From contig DBYY01000009.1 of the NCBI GenBank assembly GCA_002311025.1, forward strand, positions 1 through 64,000: DNA of 64,000 nucleotides, read 5' to 3'. This DNA comes from Candidatus Proelusimicrobium tauri (GTDB taxonomy: Bacteria; Elusimicrobiota; Elusimicrobia; Elusimicrobiales; Elusimicrobiaceae). Of the stretch, positions 8,591 through 18,555 are shown one piece after another (the first letter of the stretch is position 1; every line of letters begins with the position of its first letter). Under the pieces are notes generated by a model, which was not told the origin of the DNA, made no database searches, and saw nothing but the letters and a program-made list of their open reading frames with translations. The translations under genes and the position numbers were made by a program.

Positions 8591-10865
8591 ACTCCTCTTC
8601 CGCCGGAGAATTTTGCAAGGTTTGTAAGGCTTGTTCAATAAGGTCATAATGAATTTCCCAACGGTTTGTGCCTTCGGGTTTAGAAATAAAACCCTTCATT
8701 TCAAGCACACTTAAAATATTTGAAGCACGTGCGCTTGAACCGAAATTGGCTTTTAAAATATCTTGCGAAACTCTGCGTCTTTGCATAATTAAATTAAGCG
8801 CTTGAAGCATTTCTTCGCGTGAAGTGCCTATTCCTTGAGTCGGGCGCATACCGTCTTGATTCTGTTCGGGCGGAACCTGAACGGGATAATCGGGCGCACC
8901 TTGAGCGCGCAAGAAATCTGCAACTTTTGTTATTTCTTCTTCTGAAATATAAGCACCTTGTATACGTTTGGGTTTAGGATCGGATATACCTAAATAAAGC
9001 ATATCACCTTTACCCAGCAAGGTATCTGCACCGTTTGCGTCAATTACAACTCTTGAGTCAATTTTAGAAGTAACCTGTAAAGCAATTCTAGAAGGTAAAT
9101 TTGCTTTAATAACACCGGTGATAACATTGGTGGAAGGTCTTTGCGTGCATAAAATTAAGTGTATACCCAAAGCGCGACCCATCTGCGCAAGACGCTGGAT
9201 AGAATCTTCAATTGCGGCTTTGGTTTGAAGCATTAAATCTGCCATCTCGTCAATAATAACTATGATATAAAAGGCCTTTTCTTCATTATGTTCTGCGGCC
9301 CAAGCATTGTATGATTCTATATTTTTGACTTTGGCAATTTCAAAAATCTTCATACGCTTTTCCATAACTTTTACAAGCGCCTGTAAACTCTTAACTGCGC
9401 CTTGTGCGTCTTTAACGACATTAACATCGTCGCAAGGTACTTTAGGATCATAAAGGTGAGGTATACCTTCGTATAAAGTTAACTCAACCCTCTTTGGGTC
9501 AATAAGTAAAAATTTAATTTCGTCAGGTTTTGCACGGTATAAAAGAGAAACGATCATTGAGTGAACACAAATACTTTTACCGCTGTTTGTAGCACCGGCA
9601 ATTAAAACGTGTGGCATTTTTTCAATTACGGAAACAGCAGCGTCCCCTTGTGCATAACGCCCAAGCGCAACAGTTGTTTTATATTTAGAATTGATAAAAG
9701 CGGGGTCTTGTAAAATTTCGCGCATAGTTACCATAACAGGCTTATCGTTCGGTATTTCAAAACCTACGGCGTCTTTACCGGGTATGGGGGCTTCAACGCG
9801 AATACCGCGCGCTTTCATAGCAAGAGCAATATCATTTGAAATAGATACAATTGAACTTATTTTTACACCGGGACCGGGTTTAATTTCATAACGCGTTACA
9901 ACGGGACCTGGCGCGACCCCCGTTACGGAAGCGTCAATATCAAAACTCTTTAAAGTTTCTTCAAGTTTTTTTGTAGAGGCGGCAATTTCAGAGTCGCTAG
10001 GACCGATGATATTATTTTGGCTCGGTTCTCTTAGTAAATCAAGCGGTGGCAAAATAAATTCTTTTTTCTCTTTTGTTTCTTCCGCCTTTTCTTCTTTAGA
10101 TTTATTTTTTTCTTCTGGTTTAATTACAGGTTGACGCGCGGGTAAAGAAATCATCTGTGCAACAGGACGGCTGATTTTAGGCATAGAATGTTTTTCTTCT
10201 TCGGAAGTATCTTCTTCACTGACAACTCTTCTGGGTTCGGCGTTTTGTGAAGATTCTTCTTTTGCCTTTTCTTTTGCTTTGGCTTCTTCTACCTGTGCTT
10301 TAAATTCCGCTCTGGCTTGCATCCAAGAAGTAAAATCATTTTTCAAAATATCAAAGGTTTTGCGAATAGTCGCAACCCAAGGAATAGCAAATAAAATATG
10401 CACGCCAAGTATTATACCGACAAAACAACAAATTGCTCCGCCTGCTTTACCGGAAAAAGAAGCAGGAAAATTAAAGAAACTTTGCCCTATAATACCTGCC
10501 TGCAAAGAACCTTTGGCAAAAAAACTTTTAATAAAAGCAATTTCCCCGCCCAGTGAGCCAAGTGTTAAAAAAACACCGAACATCAAAGTAAAAATGGCAA
10601 GGGTTTTGTTTTTAATACTGCGGTAAAGCCAATATGCTAAAAATAAAGGTATTAAGTAAGAAGTAGAACCAAAATATTTAAAAAGAAAATCATAGGTTTT
10701 CTGACCAAAAACACCGGATACATCCTTAAAGCCGTAAAAAGTGCAAGCGACCCATCCTATTAAAGCAAAGGCCAAAAGCCTAACACCAAAACCAAGAAAA
10801 GAAAATCCTGCTTTTGTATTTTTTTGTTTTCTTTTGGACCTTTTATATAAATTATAATGCCGCAC
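8571..10865 (-). CDS. ftsK: DNA translocase FtsK/SpoIIIE
   Basis: 764 aa. Membrane helices fill the first ~170 residues. A charged Lys/Glu-rich linker follows to ~290, then the FtsK motor with Walker A GATNSGKS and the acid-rich Walker B region IVIIDEMADLM. A C-terminal gamma winged helix (about 695-755) reads KOPS-type DNA sites. The protein pumps chromosome DNA at the division septum. The start is GTG at 10865; no better ATG exists upstream. Length is typical of the shorter FtsK/SpoIIIE type. Confidence 0.95.
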   Translation of the reverse strand: MRHYNLYKRSKRKQKNTKAGFSFLGFGVRLLAFALIGWVACTFYGFKDVSGVFGQKTYDFLFKYFGSTSYLIPLFLAYWLYRSIKNKTLAIFTLMFGVFLTLGSLGGEIAFIKSFFAKGSLQAGIIGQSFFNFPASFSGKAGGAICCFVGIILGVHILFAIPWVATIRKTFDILKNDFTSWMQARAEFKAQVEEAKAKEKAKEESSQNAEPRRVVSEEDTSEEEKHSMPKISRPVAQMISLPARQPVIKPEEKNKSKEEKAEETKEKKEFILPPLDLLREPSQNNIIGPSDSEIAASTKKLEETLKSFDIDASVTGVAPGPVVTRYEIKPGPGVKISSIVSISNDIALAMKARGIRVEAPIPGKDAVGFEIPNDKPVMVTMREILQDPAFINSKYKTTVALGRYAQGDAAVSVIEKMPHVLIAGATNSGKSICVHSMIVSLLYRAKPDEIKFLLIDPKRVELTLYEGIPHLYDPKVPCDDVNVVKDAQGAVKSLQALVKVMEKRMKIFEIAKVKNIESYNAWAAEHNEEKAFYIIVIIDEMADLMLQTKAAIEDSIQRLAQMGRALGIHLILCTQRPSTNVITGVIKANLPSRIALQVTSKIDSRVVIDANGADTLLGKGDMLYLGISDPKPKRIQGAYISEEEITKVADFLRAQGAPDYPVQVPPEQNQDGMRPTQGIGTSREEMLQALNLIMQRRRVSQDILKANFGSSARASNILSVLEMKGFISKPEGTNRWEIHYDLIEQALQTLQNSPAEEEYESVYK

Positions 10866-10879
10866 GACGACACCTTCTA

Positions 10880-11089
10880 CTACACAGAAGCAACTTTGAT
10901 TTGATAGTTAATCCCATCTGCTTCGAGGGTTATTTTGCCTTCCTGTAAAAGTTGACCGAGTGCCATATACATTACAGAAGCGGACAAGTGTAAATTGATT
11001 TTAATTTGCCAAGAAGAAACTTCTTGTTTTTCTTTAACAAATTCAAAAATTCTATCGGCAGCGGTGTTGATATTTTCTTTAAAAGACAT
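10880..11089 (-). CDS. Small winged-helix protein (DUF2582-like)
   Basis: 69 aa, a single winged helix: helices with SWQIKINLHLSASVMYMALGQLLQEGKI, then a beta wing ending in YQIKV. This size and pattern fits the DUF2582 winged-helix family; function unknown. It lies between accB and ftsK with a good Shine-Dalgarno (GGAGAT, 7 nt). The fold suggests DNA binding, but so short a wing-helix protein could also be a protein-binding module. Confidence 0.7.
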   Translation of the reverse strand: MSFKENINTAADRIFEFVKEKQEVSSWQIKINLHLSASVMYMALGQLLQEGKITLEADGINYQIKVASV

Positions 11090-11099
11090 AAAATCTCCT

Positions 11100-11585
11100 T
11101 TATATTTTCTCTATTGCAAATAAAGCATCGCCGGGTTTAACGGGTTGACCGTTATCAACAAGCACTTTTTTTATTACACAATCTTGATTTGCTTTAACTT
11201 CGTTAAAAACTTTCATTGCTTCTATTAAGCAAATTGGATCGCCGGCTTTAACCTTTTCACCTTCTCTGACAAAAGGCGGCGCACTGGGGGAAGCACCTCT
11301 AAAAAAGATACCCATTAAAGGCGACTTTATTGTGTTAGGATATTGCAAAGGAACGCTCTTTTGATCTACTTGGGAGTTTACACCTGCGGTAGCATCTACA
11401 ACAGGCACCGCTATTTGGGCAGGTGCGCTTCTAACAAGTCTGACATGGGTACCTTTATCTTCAAAATCAATAGTGCCAAGATCATTATCTTGCATAAATT
11501 TATAAATTTCTTTTATTTGAGTCAAAGCGGGGTTATTTGTTTTAACAGTTGTTTTTTTAGTTACAACTTTTTTAGTTTTGTTCAT
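11100..11585 (-). CDS. accB: Biotin carboxyl carrier protein of acetyl-CoA carboxylase
   Basis: 161 aa. The C-terminal biotinyl domain (about 80-161) has the biotin attachment motif EAMKVFNEV with the modified Lys, and PFVREGEKVKAGDPIC just before it. The N-terminus is a basic, flexible segment with a short helical region, and the linker is Pro/Ala-rich. AccB carries the carboxyl group from biotin carboxylase to carboxyltransferase in fatty acid synthesis. No accC follows, unlike the usual accB-accC pair. A possible TAAAAT -10 and a GAGAGGA ribosome site precede the ATG. Confidence 0.92.
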   Translation of the reverse strand: MNKTKKVVTKKTTVKTNNPALTQIKEIYKFMQDNDLGTIDFEDKGTHVRLVRSAPAQIAVPVVDATAGVNSQVDQKSVPLQYPNTIKSPLMGIFFRGASPSAPPFVREGEKVKAGDPICLIEAMKVFNEVKANQDCVIKKVLVDNGQPVKPGDALFAIEKI

Positions 11586-11639
11586 AAATCCTCTCTAAAA
11601 CTGTTTAATATATTTTACTAAATTTAAGCGCGTAAAATA

Positions 11640-12995
11640 CTATATTTTGCCGGAAAGATAAAAAAGGTCCTCAACTTCTATTATATCTTTATCTTTCTTA
11701 ATACTCTTATCTTTTATCGGCGGAGTATAAATTTGTTTAAACCCAAGACGTCTTGCCTCGGCGATACGGGTATCCATATGAGAAACTGCCGCACTCTGCC
11801 CCAAAATGCCCATTTCCCCTATAAAAACGCTGGACGCACTTAGAGGTTTATCTCTTAAAGAACTTATCACAGCAGCGCAAAGCGCCATATCTAAACCGGT
11901 ATCGTTTATTTTTATTCCCCCGCCAAGACTTACGCAAACATCTTTTGTATCAAGGTTAAGCCCGACGTGGCGTTCTAAAGCGGCAAGTAAAATTTGCGTG
12001 CGGTTTAAATCTAAGCCGGTGGTTATTCTTCTAGGGAAAGGATAATGGGTCGGACTGACAAGGGCCTGAACTTCACTTAAAATCGGTCTTGAACCTTCCA
12101 AAGCAATTGATAAAGCGCGACCTGCAATATCTTTGTTGCGCGAAGTTGACGCAAAATACAAACTTGCATCCGGCACATCTTCAAGACCTGTCTGAGTCAT
12201 TTTAAAAAGGGCAATTTCCGAAGTGGAACCAAAGCGGTTTTTATGCGCTCTTAAAATACGCAAAACATTATCTTTTTCCGTTTCAAAATATAAAACGCTG
12301 TCAACCATATGCTCAAGAACTTTAGGACCGGCAAGTGAACCTTCTTTTGTAATATGACCTAGTAAAAAGGTTATTATGCCAAGCGGTTTTGTTAAGCGTA
12401 AGATTTCGCCCGCGCTTTCCCTAACCTGACTTAAGGAACCGCTTGTTGAAGAAAACTCCGGATGGTAAATTGTCTGAACGGAATCTACTATTAAAACTTG
12501 TGGTTTAACTTCTTTTACCGCTTCTAAAATCTGTTGCACATTGGTTTGCGAAACAAGAAAAATATTATCACTTGCACAGCCAAGACGCCTAGCGCGTAAA
12601 GCAATTTGATCCACAGATTCTTCACCTGAAACATATAAAACTTTTTGACTTTTGGCAAGTTTTGCTGCTGTTTGCATCATCAAGGTACTTTTGCCTATAC
12701 CCGGAGCACCGGCAAGCAAAACAAGTTGTCCTTTAACAAGTCCGCCGCCAAGTAATCTATCAAATTCCGCAATACCTGTTTGGATTCTTTCATAGTCTTT
12801 TAAAGAGGCCTCTTTTAAAGGTGTTATAGGCGAAGAAAAATCCGTAAAAGATTTTGCGCTTTTACTTTTTTTGCTTTCTTCGGCGATAACTTCTTCGGTT
12901 AGAGAATTCCACGCGCCGCAGTCCGGGCATTGCCCCAGCCATTTAGTAGAATTAAAACCGCATTTTTGACAAGTAAAAATTGTTTTAAACTTCAC
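11640..12995 (-). CDS. radA: DNA repair protein RadA
   Basis: 451 aa. An N-terminal C4 zinc finger (CQKCG, then CPDCG) is followed by the RecA-like ATPase with Walker A GAPGIGKST. The RadA-specific KNRFG motif is present, as is the C-terminal Lon-protease-like domain beginning near residue 320. It promotes branch migration in recombination and repair in the cytoplasm. It follows mlaD by 22 nt on the same strand. All expected motifs are intact. Confidence 0.95.
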   Translation of the reverse strand: MKFKTIFTCQKCGFNSTKWLGQCPDCGAWNSLTEEVIAEESKKSKSAKSFTDFSSPITPLKEASLKDYERIQTGIAEFDRLLGGGLVKGQLVLLAGAPGIGKSTLMMQTAAKLAKSQKVLYVSGEESVDQIALRARRLGCASDNIFLVSQTNVQQILEAVKEVKPQVLIVDSVQTIYHPEFSSTSGSLSQVRESAGEILRLTKPLGIITFLLGHITKEGSLAGPKVLEHMVDSVLYFETEKDNVLRILRAHKNRFGSTSEIALFKMTQTGLEDVPDASLYFASTSRNKDIAGRALSIALEGSRPILSEVQALVSPTHYPFPRRITTGLDLNRTQILLAALERHVGLNLDTKDVCVSLGGGIKINDTGLDMALCAAVISSLRDKPLSASSVFIGEMGILGQSAAVSHMDTRIAEARRLGFKQIYTPPIKDKSIKKDKDIIEVEDLFYLSGKI

Positions 12996-13017
12996 ACGAA
13001 CCTCTTTTATAAAAGAA

Positions 13018-14298
13018 CTACTTTGCTAAACTGGCTAGACCAAGCAAACCTGCAAGTTCTTTATCTTCAAAGGATAAATTCATTGTTGCTTGGAAAGTCT
13101 TTGTTTCAAGCATATCATCATATCTGACACCTACGCCGATATTCTTTGTTGCCCAAGTGCCCGCACCGATAGAAACATCCGGTTTATCAAACATACGACC
13201 GTTTATAACTCTGTTGCGGCCGAAATCAGTGCCTTCACCGTAAACATAGAAATTCTTAATAGGATAAATTTCAGACATATAAAAAGGTTTCAAAGATAAA
13301 ACCGCGCCGCCGGAGCCGCGTATCATACCGACATTAAGGTCCGCCCACTTATTATATAAACCCAAGCGAAAATCAATCTTATTGGGTTTGCCTCTAAAAT
13401 CTTTATCGTTCTTAGGTAAATTATCGCGGTTGCCCATATCTGAAATACCGGCCCTATAATACATAAAACTGTTGCGCGGAACAAATTTGATAGCCAAATC
13501 AGATTCCATAAGTCCGCCGTTGGGTTGCCATCTTGCTTCATACAACCAAAACAAACGAAAACGTGCTATTCTGCCGATAAATTGTTTTGCATCTTCACTT
13601 ACCTGACGGACATTGGCAAGAGTATCTTTTACATCCTGCGCCATCTGCTTATCTTGGGTAAGGGCTTTAAAAAGGCCGTCATCACTATCAAGTTTACCCA
13701 TAAACTCTTTTGAAGTTTGGGTAAGTTCGCTGACGTTTTGCATTGAAGAAGAAAGATATGGCCTTAAAGATAAAACAAGTTCGTTTATATTGCCGGAAAG
13801 TTGCCTTAAATTTGATAAAGTGGCGTTAAGGTCTTCTCCGAAACGGCCTTCATCACTGATAGTTTTTGTAAAATCTTGAAGCGTGCCGAGTGTTTGGGTT
13901 ATCATATCGGAAATAGAAGTCATACTGATACCCTGTATGGTATCCCCTTCTTTAATAATTCCACTGTAAGCGTGACCTTGATCTATTTGTAAATAATTTG
14001 TGCCGATTAAACTTGAAGCGGCAATAATAAATTTGGAATCTTTGTAAATAATCACGCCTTCGTTAATTCGGACTAAGGCCAAAACTTTGCCGTCAACAAT
14101 TTTCAGTTCTTTAACTTTACCCACTTCCACACCGTTTAAGCGGACATTGGATTTTGCCGGCAAACCCGAAACATCATTAAAATAGACATTGATATCATAC
14201 CCGCTTGAAATGGTGAAATTGCCAAGCATAAAGATAGAAAATCCAAGTAAAACTATACCTAAAAAAGTAAATAAACCGACTTTTGTTTCTGCTGTCAT
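13018..14298 (-). CDS. mlaD: MlaD/MCE-domain lipid transport protein with a long beta-rich C-terminal domain
   Basis: 426 aa. An N-terminal membrane helix (about 8-28) is followed by an MCE domain (about 35-115, with FNDVSGLPAKSNVRLNGVEVG) and a helical coil (about 125-245). The last ~175 residues are rich in alternating hydrophobic and aromatic strands. Standard enterobacterial MlaD is ~180 aa and ends after the MCE domain and short helix. The C-terminal strands suggest an outer-membrane barrel, so the protein may span the periplasm. It follows mlaF by 11 nt. Confidence 0.88.
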   Translation of the reverse strand: MTAETKVGLFTFLGIVLLGFSIFMLGNFTISSGYDINVYFNDVSGLPAKSNVRLNGVEVGKVKELKIVDGKVLALVRINEGVIIYKDSKFIIAASSLIGTNYLQIDQGHAYSGIIKEGDTIQGISMTSISDMITQTLGTLQDFTKTISDEGRFGEDLNATLSNLRQLSGNINELVLSLRPYLSSSMQNVSELTQTSKEFMGKLDSDDGLFKALTQDKQMAQDVKDTLANVRQVSEDAKQFIGRIARFRLFWLYEARWQPNGGLMESDLAIKFVPRNSFMYYRAGISDMGNRDNLPKNDKDFRGKPNKIDFRLGLYNKWADLNVGMIRGSGGAVLSLKPFYMSEIYPIKNFYVYGEGTDFGRNRVINGRMFDKPDVSIGAGTWATKNIGVGVRYDDMLETKTFQATMNLSFEDKELAGLLGLASLAK

Positions 14299-14309
14299 TT
14301 TTTAACCTC

Positions 14310-15068
14310 TTAATTTCTAATTTGCATTTGTATAGGGCCTTTTGAAAGACCTTCAACAAATTGTTTAACATAAGGATTTTGGCTTTTCTTAAATTCCGGC
14401 GTGGGTGCAAAAAGTTGCACTTTACCTTCGTAAAGCATAGCCATATTATCCGATATTTCAAAGGCGGATTTCATATCGTGAGTAATCACAATAGAAGTTA
14501 CGCCGAGTTTCTTTTTCAAATCTATAATAAGTTCATTGATGATTTCCGACATTATGGGATCTAGTCCGCTGGTGGGTTCATCATATAAAATAACTTTCGG
14601 CTCGGTAGCAAGCACGCGGGCAAGACTTACGCGCTTTTTCATACCGCCGGAAAGTTCCGAAGGTCTTAAATGTTCGACATCTTTTAACCCGACTAAAGCA
14701 AGTTTTTCTTTGGCGATTCTGGCATATTCGGATTTAGGAGTATCGGTCAAATATTTTAAACCGAAAACGACATTTTCCCCCACGCTTAAAGAATCAAACA
14801 AAGCACCTTCCTGAAATAAATAACCGAAATTACGTCTTAATTTTGCAAGAGCCACCTGGCTTTTGATATGGGTTATATTTTTATCATTAACCAAAATTTT
14901 ACCGCCGTCGGGTTCAAGCAAACGGATGATACATTTTATTAAAGTGCTTTTGCCTGTTCCGCTGCCGCCGATAACGGCTAAAGTTGTGCCTTCTTCTATT
15001 TTAAGATTTACACCTCTTAAAATTTTCTTCGGTCCGAAATGTTTTTGTAAATCAATAATTTCTATCAT
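14310..15068 (-). CDS. mlaF: MlaF-type ABC transporter ATPase
   Basis: 252 aa. Walker A GGSGTGKST, signature LSGGMKKRV, Walker B VILYDEPTSGLDP and switch His in VITHDM are all present. The GGMKKRV signature is typical of MlaF/Mkl lipid importers rather than of ordinary importers. It powers the MlaE permease in moving phospholipids between membranes. It sits between mlaE and mlaD with spacings of 2 and 11 nt. Confidence 0.93.
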   Translation of the reverse strand: MIEIIDLQKHFGPKKILRGVNLKIEEGTTLAVIGGSGTGKSTLIKCIIRLLEPDGGKILVNDKNITHIKSQVALAKLRRNFGYLFQEGALFDSLSVGENVVFGLKYLTDTPKSEYARIAKEKLALVGLKDVEHLRPSELSGGMKKRVSLARVLATEPKVILYDEPTSGLDPIMSEIINELIIDLKKKLGVTSIVITHDMKSAFEISDNMAMLYEGKVQLFAPTPEFKKSQNPYVKQFVEGLSKGPIQMQIRN

Positions 15069-15070
15069 TT

Positions 15071-15847
15071 TTATAACCCCAGCGAATTTAAAATTGCCGT
15101 TAAGAAATAATCTAATACTAAAATTAAAACCATACTTGTAACAACGGCTTGTGTGGTGCTTTTACCGACACCTTCGGCGCCGCCGCGCGTCCACAAACCT
15201 TTATAACAACATACAACGCCTATCATAAAGGCAAAAAAGATGGATTTAATAAAACCATGCATTAAATCATCAACACCGATAAAAGTTGTTATATCACTAA
15301 TATAAACATGGCTGGCAACACTAAGCGAATTTACGCTTACCAAATATCCGCCAAACATACCCGAAACATTAGCGCATAAAGTTAAAACGGGTATTGCTAT
15401 CATAAAAGCAATCATACGCGGAATAACAAGATATCTTATAGGATCTGTACCGAGTGTATGTAAAGCGTCAATTTGTTCGGTTACCTGCATTGTACCGATT
15501 TCGGCCGTAACAGCCGCACCTGCGCGACCAGCAACAACAAAGGCGGTTAAAACAGGACCAAGTTCGCGAACTAATGAAAAACCGACAAGGGTGCCTATAT
15601 ACAAAGGTTCGCTTAAAATATTACGCATTGTTGTGCCTGCCTGCAAAGCAAGCACCATACCTGTAAATAAACTTGTAAGGGTTGCAACTACCAAAGATTC
15701 CACGCCGATTTTAGTTGTCTGCTGCATTGTTTGGCTGAATTCCAAAGGAGATTTCATCAGCCAAAAACCGCAAGAAGAAACCATACTTGAGGCCTGCCCA
15801 AGTTGCGTAAAAAATTTGATAACTAATCTACCTAATGATTTAAACAT
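15071..15847 (-). CDS. mlaE: MlaE-type ABC transporter permease
   Basis: 258 aa, five to six hydrophobic segments, MlaE/DUF140 family. The conserved block VRELGPVLTAFVVAGRAGAA and the following AEIGTMQVTEQIDAL are diagnostic. It is the membrane part of the Mla lipid transporter. Its start overlaps the alr stop by 8 nt. No mlaA, mlaB or mlaC is next to it, so this is a short MlaE-F-D system. Confidence 0.94.
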   Translation of the reverse strand: MFKSLGRLVIKFFTQLGQASSMVSSCGFWLMKSPLEFSQTMQQTTKIGVESLVVATLTSLFTGMVLALQAGTTMRNILSEPLYIGTLVGFSLVRELGPVLTAFVVAGRAGAAVTAEIGTMQVTEQIDALHTLGTDPIRYLVIPRMIAFMIAIPVLTLCANVSGMFGGYLVSVNSLSVASHVYISDITTFIGVDDLMHGFIKSIFFAFMIGVVCCYKGLWTRGGAEGVGKSTTQAVVTSMVLILVLDYFLTAILNSLGL

Positions 15848-16982
15848 TTGCTATTCTGGGTATCCTTTGATTTAATAAAGTTAAAATTTCATAATCTATG
15901 GTGCCGGCAAGTTTGGCAAGGTCTAAGGCGGATATTTTTTGACCTTTCTGCTGGCCTATAATAACAACCGGCGTGCCTACTTTAATATCGCCCAGTTTAG
16001 TAATATCTACCATAATCATATCCATAGTAACATTGCCTAAAATAGGGCATTTTTTGCCTTCTATTAAGACGCTTGCTTTATTGCCAAGACATCTTAAAAA
16101 GCCGTCACCATACCCTAAAGGTATTGTGGCAATTTTTGAAGGTCTTTTGCAAATATGTTTGCGCCCGTAACTTATTGCGGTGCCTTTGCGGACATCTTTG
16201 ATAAAAACGACTAAAGAGTGTAAAGATAAAACGGGTTTATAGCCATTTTCAAGGCCGTAGGCAAGGTGGCCAAGACGCACCATATCAAAAGAATATTTTG
16301 GATAATTTATAAAACCGCTACTTGCGCTTATATGGGCAAGACCGGTATTAAGACCTTCTGCTTTTGCCTGACACAAAAACTCCTTAAAATACTCAAGTTG
16401 CTGTTTAGTATATTTTTTATCTTCGGCAGTTTTGCCGTCTGCGCTTGAAAAGTGGGAAAAGCAACCTTCCACACAAATATATTTGCCGCCTTTATTTAAA
16501 ATACGCAAAATTTCAAGGGCGGCCGGTCTTCTTGAACCGATACGGCCCATGCCTGTTTCCTGTTTAACATGACATTTTGCGGTAATTTTTAATTTGTTTG
16601 TGAGTTTAACAATAAACTTTGCCGCACGCACGCTGGCTACCGCTACGGAAAGATTATATTTTAAGGCATATTCAAAACACTCAAAAGGATAAATTGAGCC
16701 AAGCACCAAAATAGGTTTTGTTATGCCGACATTTCTCAAAATAACGCCCTCTTCAATAGAGGCAACGGCAAAAGCATCACAAAGATTATTTCTTTGCGCA
16801 TACATACTGACTAAAACAGCATCGTGGCCGTAAGCATTGGCTTTAACCAAAAGCATAATTTTAGGCACTATGTTTTTGCGCGCACAAATGCTTTTTGCCT
16901 TTAAAAGATTTGCTTTTAAAGCAGGCAAATTAACTTTGGCATAAGTCGGGCGCAAAACCGGCAAAGTATCTTGTAAACTCAT
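15840..16982 (-). CDS. alr: Alanine racemase
   Basis: 380 aa. PLP Lys is in LLVKANAYGHDA (about 45-55). The alpha/beta barrel and C-terminal beta domain are complete, with the catalytic Tyr region RKGTAISYGRKH and the substrate-binding GNVTMDMIMVD. It makes D-alanine for peptidoglycan. The start overlaps nothing; it is 4 nt after dnaB's stop. Normal family length. Confidence 0.95.
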   Translation of the reverse strand: MSLQDTLPVLRPTYAKVNLPALKANLLKAKSICARKNIVPKIMLLVKANAYGHDAVLVSMYAQRNNLCDAFAVASIEEGVILRNVGITKPILVLGSIYPFECFEYALKYNLSVAVASVRAAKFIVKLTNKLKITAKCHVKQETGMGRIGSRRPAALEILRILNKGGKYICVEGCFSHFSSADGKTAEDKKYTKQQLEYFKEFLCQAKAEGLNTGLAHISASSGFINYPKYSFDMVRLGHLAYGLENGYKPVLSLHSLVVFIKDVRKGTAISYGRKHICKRPSKIATIPLGYGDGFLRCLGNKASVLIEGKKCPILGNVTMDMIMVDITKLGDIKVGTPVVIIGQQKGQKISALDLAKLAGTIDYEILTLLNQRIPRIANV

Positions 16983-16986
16983 AAAA

Positions 16987-18381
16987 TTATACGGGGATAA
17001 CCTCGCCCTCCTCTACGGGAATATTCATATTTTCCGGCATAGGATTGGTAAACAAAGTATATTCGCTTATCCATTGTAAATCAACATCACCGACGGGGCC
17101 GTTTCTTTGTTTTGCGATAATTAAAGTGGCCTGCCTTTGTAAATTGGTGTCTTCGCGTTTATAATAACCTTCACGGTGTATCAAAGCGACGACATCGGCA
17201 TCCTGTTCAATAGAGCCGGATTCCCTTAAATCTGAAAGTTGCGGTCTATTATCTTTACGGGTTTTATCTTCGGCCCTTCTGTTAAGTTGGGATAAGGCCA
17301 TCACCGGCACATGTAAATTTCTTGCAAGTTCTTTTAACATTCTTGAAATTTCGGAAACTTCCTGTTGGCGGTTTTCTGTTTTTTTGCTGGCACCGCGGAT
17401 AAGTTGCATATAGTCTATGATAATAAGACCGAGTTTTTTACCTTCTTTGGCAAGTTCGGTTGCAAGGCGGCGCGAACGCACGCGGATATCGGTTATGGAT
17501 AAAGCGGGAGTATCGTCAATATACAAAGAAGCCTGACCGAGTTTTTCAATTTCCATTGCTAAATCTTTCCAGCGTTCCTTTTTGAACATACCGGAATTTA
17601 CTAAATGCAGTTCCGCCTGTGCGGCCGAGCAGACCATTCTTTGATAAATGCTGTGGCGACCCATTTCCAAAGAAAATATAGCAACAGGTATTTTGGCATT
17701 AACTGCTGCGTGATAGGCGATATTTAAAGCCATAGCGGTTTTACCTTGAGAAGGGCGTGCAGCAAGAACAATTAAGTCATCGTTTCTTAAACCGCCGGTT
17801 TTAAGGTCAAATTTAGTAAACCCTGTTGGTACACCTTTGACGGGGTTTTTATCTCTGATTAATTTTTCAATTTGTTCGCTTACCTGTTCGGCAAGGACTT
17901 TGGAAGAAACAAAACCTTTCATTTCCCTTTTTTGGCTTAAGGCAAAAAGTTGGGCTTGGGCATCATCAATTAAGGAAGAAGGTTCCCCCTCGTTGTTATA
18001 ACACTTTTCAATAGTAGTGGTGGAAACATTTATAAGTTCTCTAACTAAAGCCGCATCATGCACTAAATTAGCATAATATTCAACGTGGGCGGCGGTGGAA
18101 ACTTTGTTCATAAGTTCAGTTAAATATCTTTCCGCGCCGACTTGGGCAAGAAGTCCCGTTCTTTTAAGTTCTTCGGTTACGGTGATTAAATCTACTGCTT
18201 GGTTACGTGCCGAAAGGGCAAGCATAGCACTAAAAATTTGTTTATGTGCTGACTTATAAAAATGTTCCGGCTTTAAAATATCGGTTGCTTTTATAAGGGC
18301 ATCCGGCTCAATTAACATTGAACCCAGCACCGCCATTTCCGCGTCTAAGGCCTGCGGCGGTAATTTTTGTTCTGCGGGCAT
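16987..18381 (-). CDS. dnaB: Replicative DNA helicase DnaB
   Basis: 464 aa. N-terminal DnaB domain (about 8-110) begins LPPQALDAEMAVLGSMLIEP. The C-terminal RecA-like helicase domain has Walker A ARPSQGKT, the segment LGLIIIDYMQLI with Walker B Asp, and the arginine-finger region LIHREGYY. The hexamer unwinds DNA at the replication fork. GGAG precedes the ATG at 18381. It is the first gene of the long minus-strand block and so probably is driven by a promoter in 18382-18555. Confidence 0.96.
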   Translation of the reverse strand: MPAEQKLPPQALDAEMAVLGSMLIEPDALIKATDILKPEHFYKSAHKQIFSAMLALSARNQAVDLITVTEELKRTGLLAQVGAERYLTELMNKVSTAAHVEYYANLVHDAALVRELINVSTTTIEKCYNNEGEPSSLIDDAQAQLFALSQKREMKGFVSSKVLAEQVSEQIEKLIRDKNPVKGVPTGFTKFDLKTGGLRNDDLIVLAARPSQGKTAMALNIAYHAAVNAKIPVAIFSLEMGRHSIYQRMVCSAAQAELHLVNSGMFKKERWKDLAMEIEKLGQASLYIDDTPALSITDIRVRSRRLATELAKEGKKLGLIIIDYMQLIRGASKKTENRQQEVSEISRMLKELARNLHVPVMALSQLNRRAEDKTRKDNRPQLSDLRESGSIEQDADVVALIHREGYYKREDTNLQRQATLIIAKQRNGPVGDVDLQWISEYTLFTNPMPENMNIPVEEGEVIPV

Positions 18382-18555
18382 AAAAAAACTCCTACAAATA
18401 TAAAAAATCGCACGCCCTGATAAAAAAGGGCTGTTATTTTATTTTACTAAAATTTAAAGGGAAATAATAGGCGGAGATTTACGAGTGTTTTTGTTGGAAA
18501 TAACAGGTAGGATGATGACAAGAAAATTAAAAATACCCCAAAAGCAGAAGCAAAG
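18382..18555. other. Intergenic region upstream of dnaB
   Basis: AT-rich and without an open frame of coding character. It should hold the dnaB promoter; a clear -35/-10 pair was not settled. The stretch 18522-18558 shares a 30+ bp pattern with 49937-49973 (see the repeat entries). Confidence 0.4.
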
